In this document: piece after piece, positions 6,014 through 10,120 of the stretch
How the letters are laid out: the number at the start of each line of letters is the position of its first letter
Position numbering within the stretch: position 1 is the stretch's first letter
From: Planctomycetota bacterium
Lineage (GTDB): Bacteria; Planctomycetota; Phycisphaerae; SM23-33
DNA length: 10,120 nucleotides
Assembly (NCBI GenBank): GCA_003644335.1
Contig: QNCB01000017.1
Coordinates: forward strand, 1 to 10,120
Direction of reading: 5' to 3'
The notes under the pieces: model-generated
Seen by the model: the letters and a program-made list of their open reading frames with translations, nothing else
What the model was told of the DNA's origin: nothing
Database searches by the model: none
Program-made: the position numbers and the translations under genes

Positions 6014-7114
6014 ATGCGACGTTTTTTTTATATTATAATAATGTTGGCTATTCTCGCTGGGCTTGGTAGTCAGGCTTTGGGCGAGCGGATAAAGGACATC
6101 GTCAACGTCAAGGGCGAGCGGGGCAATCCGCTTATCGGTTATGGTTTGGTCGTAGGCTTGGCTGGCACGGGCGACGGGGCGGAGGTTTCCAAGCGAACCT
6201 TGGCCAGCTTGTTGAGGCGAAGCAATATAGCGGTGGCTGCCAAAGACCTCGACGCAGCCAACATCGCCAGCGTGATCGTTACCGCCAAGCTCGGGCCTTT
6301 CGACCGGACAGGCTCGACCATCGACGTAACGGTTTCGACCATGGGCAACTCGAGTAGCCTGCAGGGCGGAAAGCTGTTGATGACGCAACTCGAAGGTGCA
6401 GACGGACGAGTTTACGCTGTCGCACAAGGCTCGATTATCCTCGGCGGCTTCGGAGCCAGCGGGCAGGACGCGTCGGTAACCAAAAACCATACCACCGTTG
6501 GCATCGTGCCGGGCGGAGCCAATGTCGAACGCGAGGAAGTCGCCAATATCGTGGAGAACGGCGAAATTTCGCTGCTGTTGAAAAATCCCGACCATGGCAC
6601 GGCGGAGGGGATCGCCGGGGCGATCAACTCGCTTCAGCCAGGCCTGGCCTTCGCAGCTGACGCCGGCACGATAAGGGTTCGCGTGCCTGCCAATCTCAAA
6701 CCCACACAGATAAACGCATTCGTAAACAGGCTTGGGCACCTCCAGGTGCAAACCGATCAGCCTGCGGTGGTCGTCATCAACGAACGCACCGGAACTATTA
6801 TAGTAGGCCAAAACGTGTCTATATCGACGGTGGCTATCGCCCACGGCAGCTTGACTATCACGACCGAGGAGAAAGAATACGTCTCCCAGCCTGGCCCGTT
6901 TTCCGGCGAGGGCGCGACGACCGAATCTTTCAACCGAACCAGCATAAAAGCTGCCGAGCAAAAAGGCACGCTGCGAGTCGTACCAAAAACGTTGACCGTT
7001 ACTATCCTCGCTCAGGCTTTGAACCAGATGGGCCTGACTCCGAGAGATTTGATAGCTATTTTCCAGGCATTGAAACAAGCAGGAGCACTCCAGGCCGAGC
7101 TTAGAACGATGTAA
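6014..7114 (+). CDS. flgI: Flagellar P-ring protein FlgI
   Basis: FlgI forms the periplasmic P ring around the rod at the peptidoglycan layer. The 366 residues match the usual length (about 365-370). A Sec signal peptide is visible: MRRFF start, a hydrophobic core, and cleavage at about ALG|ERIKD (residue 23). Family hallmarks follow in order: RGNPLIGYGLVVGLAGTGD, then GSTIDVTVSTMGNSSSLQGG, then a central region with TGTIIVGQNVSI, and the near-invariant C-terminus TPRDLIAIFQALKQAGALQA. There is no cysteine, so the disulfide reported for enteric FlgI is absent. An in-frame TTG immediately upstream (6011) would add one residue; the GGGAG spacing favours 6014. Codons 3-6 contain a run of eight T (6022-6029). 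It is preceded by flgH and its chaperone gene flgA, the usual P/L-ring set. Confidence 0.97.
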   Translation: MRRFFYIIIMLAILAGLGSQALGERIKDIVNVKGERGNPLIGYGLVVGLAGTGDGAEVSKRTLASLLRRSNIAVAAKDLDAANIASVIVTAKLGPFDRTGSTIDVTVSTMGNSSSLQGGKLLMTQLEGADGRVYAVAQGSIILGGFGASGQDASVTKNHTTVGIVPGGANVEREEVANIVENGEISLLLKNPDHGTAEGIAGAINSLQPGLAFAADAGTIRVRVPANLKPTQINAFVNRLGHLQVQTDQPAVVVINERTGTIIVGQNVSISTVAIAHGSLTITTEEKEYVSQPGPFSGEGATTESFNRTSIKAAEQKGTLRVVPKTLTVTILAQALNQMGLTPRDLIAIFQALKQAGALQAELRTM

Positions 7115-7117
7115 CAT

Positions 7118-7150
7118 ATTTCGGATTTTTGATTTCGGTTTTCGGATTGG
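7118..7150. repeat. 7-bp tandem repeats (ATTTCGG type) between flgI and flgJ
   Basis: Four exact-period 7-base units fill most of this 45-bp gap: ATTTCGG, ATTTTTG, ATTTCGG, TTTTCGG, followed by the partial ATTGG. Similar ATTTCGG-like heptamers occur between genes in other bacterial genomes as far as I recall. The array ends ten bases before the flgJ ATG and leaves no room for a normal Shine-Dalgarno apart from GGA at 7149-7151. Confidence 0.8.
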
Positions 7151-7159
7151 ACTATAACT

Positions 7160-7525
7160 ATGAATAGTATTGACATGATAGACCCGACGGGCGGCAAGTC
7201 GCCATTGGCTATGCTCTCAGCCAATCGCCCCTTGCCACGTGTAGCCAAGGGCGACGATGTCAAGAAGGTCGAGAAGTTGGCGAAGGATTTCGAGGGCGTT
7301 TTGCTGAACAAGTTGATGGACGAGATGCAAAAGACCATTCCCGATTCAGGCTTGTTATCCAGCCCGGCGACGAAACAGATGAAAGGGATGTTCTGGATGT
7401 TTCTATCCCAGTCGCTGGCGGACAATGGCGGGATAGGCCTGGCGAAACAGCTGACGCAGGACTTCAAGAGGATGGCCCACATAGCTGAGCCAACAGCAAA
7501 GCCGACTGCTGACTTTATGAAATAA
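7160..7525 (+). CDS. flgJ: Rod-binding protein, FlgJ N-terminal domain only
   Basis: In enteric bacteria FlgJ has an N-terminal rod-binding (rod cap) domain and a C-terminal muramidase that opens the peptidoglycan. This 121-residue protein has only the first: residues 36-102 carry the family pattern (VEKLAKDFEGVLLNKLMDEM, then MFWMFLSQSLADNGGIGLAK). No glucosaminidase domain follows. Single-domain FlgJ proteins are common outside the gamma- and beta-proteobacteria, where a separate muramidase does the cutting; none is encoded in this window. It lies between flgI and flgN, in the usual FlgJ position. ATG 7160 is preceded by the heptamer repeats and only a weak GGA; a second in-frame ATG at 7175 is possible. 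The C-terminal tail after residue 108 is Pro/Thr/Ala-rich and probably disordered. Confidence 0.88.
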   Translation: MNSIDMIDPTGGKSPLAMLSANRPLPRVAKGDDVKKVEKLAKDFEGVLLNKLMDEMQKTIPDSGLLSSPATKQMKGMFWMFLSQSLADNGGIGLAKQLTQDFKRMAHIAEPTAKPTADFMK

Positions 7526-7535
7526 AAAACAAAAA

Positions 7536-7563
7536 CTACGAAAGACGCGAAAGAACGCGAAAA
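7536..7563. repeat. 9-bp-period CGCGAAAG-type repeats after flgJ
   Basis: Three units with about 9-base period (CTACGAAAG, ACGCGAAAG, AACGCGAAAA) lie just after the flgJ stop. They are the first of three different short-period repeats in this 171-bp gene-free gap. Confidence 0.65.
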
Positions 7564-7579
7564 TGATTTTTTTGAAAAA

Positions 7580-7597
7580 GTAATCAGTAATCAGTAA
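7580..7597. repeat. 7-bp tandem repeat GTAATCA
   Basis: Two perfect GTAATCA units plus GTAA (7580-7597), in the gap between flgJ and flgN. Confidence 0.75.
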
Positions 7598-7614
7598 AAA
7601 CAAAAACAGCAAAA

Positions 7615-7655
7615 CACGAATGGCACTGATTAAAACGAATGACAATGACACTAAT
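7615..7655. repeat. 9-bp-period CACGAATGG-type repeats before flgN
   Basis: Consecutive degenerate 9-base units (CACGAATGG, CACTGATTA, AAACGAATG, ACAATGACA, then CTAATT) precede flgN. The A/T-rich remainder of the 171-bp gap (7526-7696) shows no ORF, no flgM and no promoter I would defend. Confidence 0.6.
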
Positions 7656-7696
7656 TTTTTGAACGAGAAACACAGGCAAGTAGGAATCGCGAGATT

Positions 7697-8221
7697 ATGA
7701 CGGCAATTATGGACAGCCCAGTTTTGCAGGAGATGGTCAGGGAATTGCTCATTCTTTTGGATGAGGAGATTCAGCTGTTGCGGCTTCGCGTGGGGCAATT
7801 CGACGAGTTATATGAGGTAACCCTCCGCCGAGAGGGCGAGCGGGTCGAGTCGCTCACAGAGGAGATGGTTCTAGCCCAGCAGCGTCAAATCGACCTCGAC
7901 GCCAAGTTGCAAGCTGGCAGGGGCATGATAGCCCGTAGCCTGGGTCGCCCGCAGCGGGAGCTGAAACTTTCCATGCTGATAGAAATGCTGGAGGACGTCC
8001 AGGCCCGCGAACTGGAACACAAACGCCAGCAGATTATCCTGCTTGCTGAACGGCTAAAACGCAGACACCTGGACACAGCTATGCTGCTGAGCGAAAGCAT
8101 ACGAGTCAACCGGATGCTCCTGGAAGGCTTGCTGCCAGCCAGCGGCACGGTAACAACTTATAACACTGGCGGAGCCAAGGGCTGGCGAGACGGCACGGGC
8201 CTGCTCGACGCGGAGATATAG
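7697..8221 (+). CDS. flgN: FlgN-family flagellar export chaperone
   Basis: FlgN is a small cytoplasmic helical chaperone that holds the hook-filament junction proteins FlgK and FlgL before export. The 174-residue protein is predicted almost all helical: charged, Leu-rich heptad-like stretches at about residues 10-70 (including LRLRVGQFDELYEVTLRREG) and 85-145, with a Gly/Thr-rich tail. Sequence alone would be weak evidence, since FlgN diverges strongly. The call rests on size, helical character, the mid-region pattern typical of FlgN_N-type chaperones, and position one base before flgK. ATG 7697 is the first start, with AGGA at 7682-7685 at a long spacing of 11; ATG 7709 is an alternative. 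The only other proposal I considered is an uncharacterised coiled-coil protein. Confidence 0.75.
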   Translation: MTAIMDSPVLQEMVRELLILLDEEIQLLRLRVGQFDELYEVTLRREGERVESLTEEMVLAQQRQIDLDAKLQAGRGMIARSLGRPQRELKLSMLIEMLEDVQARELEHKRQQIILLAERLKRRHLDTAMLLSESIRVNRMLLEGLLPASGTVTTYNTGGAKGWRDGTGLLDAEI

Positions 8222-8222
8222 A

Positions 8223-10120
8223 ATGAATTTTTCGATAGGACTTACCGGACTGCGTGCCGCCCAGCAGGCGTTGGAACTAATTGGCACGAACCTGGCCAAT
8301 GCCGGCACGAAAGGCTATCACCGGCAGGAAATCCGCCTAAGCCCCCTGCAACTAAGCGGCGGAACATCACGCCTCGTAACAGGCGGCGTAATGGTCGACG
8401 GAGCGGTGCGACAATACGACGCGCTGCTCGAGCGAGAATATCTTCGACAGCAACCCATCCTGGGCCAACTAAGACAGGAACTCAGCGGCCTGGCCAGCAT
8501 CGAATCTGTCATGGGGCAAGTCGACGGCAACCCGCTGGGCGACAGCATGCGGGGATTTTTCTCGGCATTAAACGACATGGCTTCGGACCCCACGAGCACA
8601 GCCTATGCTCAGCAGATTGTCTGGAGTGCGGATTCGACAGCATTGAATTTTCGCAGCATGTCGGAGTTTTTGACTCAGGTGAAAGACCATCTGCAGTCGC
8701 AGGCTGAGGGTTTTGTAGCTGAGGTGAATGCATTGGCAGAGACCGTAGCTGAACTTAACTCGCAGATAAGCACAGCCAGGGCCCGGGGTGCTACGCCGAA
8801 CATTTTGGAGGATCAGCGAGACCAGGCCCTGGCTGAGCTGGCGGACCTGGCTGGCACGACCGTTACGGGCCTGGGCGGTGGCGACATAAGCGTCTCGGCC
8901 TGGGGCATCGCTCTTGTGGTCGGCGAAAACATCACGCCGATAAAAATAGGCCTGGATTCCAATGGCCAACTCGGCATCGCATCTCAACACGAGGTAACTT
9001 ACAACGCGCAGACAACCGGCGGACAGCTTGGCGGGGCGATGAACCTGCACAACGAAATCGTCAGCGGGCTGGAGAACAAACTCGACACGTTGGCCCGGCA
9101 GATGATGTACGAATTCAACGCGATACAGTCCCAGGGGTTGGGGAGCGAGGGGTCGTTCACCTCGCTGGACGGCGCGACTTTGGACACCAGCGAGACGATG
9201 GGCCAATGGCAACCGCCCGTTGCTACGGGCCAACTGCACCTCAGACTGATCGACGCAGCGGGGATGGCTGAGACTCACACCGTTGACATCAACAGCGGCG
9301 ACACACTCTCCGACGTCATCGACGCGATAAGCCTTATTTCACCGGGCAATATCTCCGCCAACATCGCTGGCAGCGCTCTGCATATCGAGACAGCTAACGG
9401 CTATAAGTTTGACTTCGTCCCGGACAATACCTTGACGACTGACGGGTCGGACGGAACCACAGGCCTGGTCGGAACGGGCGGCGGAGCGGGAGCTCCGGTG
9501 GTCGAAACGTCCGGCGTATATGAAGGCGATAATCAGACATACAATTTCAAAGTTATAGTCCCGGGTGGCGGAGCTGGCGAAATCGGCGTGGACGAAAACC
9601 TTTCGCTGGAAGTTAGAAATGGCGCGGGCGAATTGGTAAAGACGCTGGACGTGGGCTTGGGATACGCGGCTGGAGATAGCTTGGAAATTGAAGACGGATT
9701 GTGTATATCGCTTGGGCAGGGAACCGTGAACGACAGCGAGGATTTTTCCGTTGCAGCACGCAGCAACAGCGACACGGGCGGGTTTCTCGTCTCTGCCGGG
9801 ATGAACACTTTTTTCCGAGGCACAGGCGCGTCGGACATGCGGATACGGTCGGATTTCTATGACACCCCGACGCTGATATCAACCTCGGCCGGGCCTGACG
9901 GCGGAGACAGCCTGGCTGCTCAAAGACTGGCCCGGCTGGACGAAATGACGATGACGGGCCTGGGGGGCAAGAGGCCTATGGACTATTTTTATGACATCTC
10001 CGCGGGAATAGGCCAACAGGTTATGGTGCGAGAATCCAGGCACCAAGCAATGCAGGCTTCGGCAAAAGAACTCGAAAATCAGCGAGACCAAATAAGCGGA
10101 GTAAACCCAAACGAAGAAGC
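8223..10120 (+). CDS. flgK: Hook-filament junction protein FlgK (HAP1), 3' end outside window
   Basis: FlgK caps the hook and joins it to the filament; it is exported with the help of FlgN. I translated the frame through to the window end: 632 complete codons without a stop or frameshift. Residues 1-40 are the rod-type N-terminal domain (GLTGLRAAQQALELIGTNLA). Residues 115-210 carry FlgK D1 features (FFSALNDMASDPTSTAYAQQ and LEDQRDQALAELADLAG). Residues 515-535 show FLVSAGMNTFFRGTGASDM. The visible end, QRDQISGVNPNEE, is the start of the C-terminal FlgK helix, so roughly 40 residues are missing. The full length near 670 exceeds E. coli FlgK (547). The excess lies at about residues 335-512, as an IN-motif-like module and a second beta-rich module. 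ATG 8223 overlaps no gene but is one base after the flgN stop, with GGAG at 8212-8215, so translation is probably coupled. A cysteine occurs at residue 494. Confidence 0.95.
   Translation, partial: MNFSIGLTGLRAAQQALELIGTNLANAGTKGYHRQEIRLSPLQLSGGTSRLVTGGVMVDGAVRQYDALLEREYLRQQPILGQLRQELSGLASIESVMGQVDGNPLGDSMRGFFSALNDMASDPTSTAYAQQIVWSADSTALNFRSMSEFLTQVKDHLQSQAEGFVAEVNALAETVAELNSQISTARARGATPNILEDQRDQALAELADLAGTTVTGLGGGDISVSAWGIALVVGENITPIKIGLDSNGQLGIASQHEVTYNAQTTGGQLGGAMNLHNEIVSGLENKLDTLARQMMYEFNAIQSQGLGSEGSFTSLDGATLDTSETMGQWQPPVATGQLHLRLIDAAGMAETHTVDINSGDTLSDVIDAISLISPGNISANIAGSALHIETANGYKFDFVPDNTLTTDGSDGTTGLVGTGGGAGAPVVETSGVYEGDNQTYNFKVIVPGGGAGEIGVDENLSLEVRNGAGELVKTLDVGLGYAAGDSLEIEDGLCISLGQGTVNDSEDFSVAARSNSDTGGFLVSAGMNTFFRGTGASDMRIRSDFYDTPTLISTSAGPDGGDSLAAQRLARLDEMTMTGLGGKRPMDYFYDISAGIGQQVMVRESRHQAMQASAKELENQRDQISGVNPNEE

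Noticed and set aside
5996..7117. Long open frame on the - strand (373 codons) opposite flgI
   Set aside because: It is the antisense of a clear full-length flgI, its translation is rich in His, Arg and Cys with no recognisable domain, and its start falls inside flgI. It is a shadow of the G+C-rich coding strand.
7621..7641. TGGCAC as a sigma-54 -24 element before flgN
   Set aside because: At the required distance the -12 position reads AAAA rather than TTGC, and the hexamer is part of the 9-bp repeat.
8568..9278. 236-codon - strand frame within flgK
   Set aside because: It lies wholly opposite a continuous, recognisable FlgK frame and shows no domain.

Overview
The window is one stretch of a flagellar hook, rod and ring gene cluster. 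All ten genes are on the + strand, packed close together, in the order flgE (5' end missing), a membrane-anchored PilZ-domain gene, flgF, flgG, flgA, flgH, flgI, flgJ (rod-binding domain only), flgN and flgK (3' end missing). L-ring (FlgH) and P-ring (FlgI) genes, plus the P-ring chaperone FlgA, mean the host has an outer membrane. The style of the FlgE and FlgK proteins, the gene order and the short-period repeats between genes suggest Planctomycetota, perhaps Phycisphaerae. That placement is my inference and I could not test it.

Layout: 2-1276 is the C-terminal 424 residues of the hook protein. 1340-2545 encodes a probable inner-membrane c-di-GMP receptor of the YcgR/PilZ type, lying between the hook gene and the rod genes. 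2690-4312 holds the proximal rod (FlgF) and distal rod (FlgG). 4323-7114 holds the P-ring chaperone, L-ring and P-ring genes. 7160-7525 encodes the rod-binding FlgJ domain. 7697-8221 encodes the export chaperone FlgN, and one base later (8223 to the window end) comes its expected client, the hook-filament junction protein FlgK. Together they build the rod, its bushings through the cell wall and outer membrane, the hook, and the first junction protein. The PilZ protein could couple c-di-GMP level to motor output or assembly.

The genes are ordinary flagellar genes and I see no new multi-gene system. The less ordinary points are: (1) the PilZ gene inside the hook/rod operon, with a degenerate second c-di-GMP motif; (2) degenerate short-period tandem repeats (7, 8 or 9 bp, a different family in each) filling four of the gaps between genes, two of them in inverted, hairpin-forming arrangement; (3) a FlgH without a canonical lipobox; (4) an unusually long FlgK with two inserted modules, and a related module in FlgE; (5) no flgM between flgJ and flgN, where only repeats are found.

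No gene-free stretch reaches 300 bases; the longest are 171 bp (7526-7696) and 144 bp (2546-2689), both described as repeats. I see no tRNA, rRNA, CRISPR array, transposase or insertion sequence.
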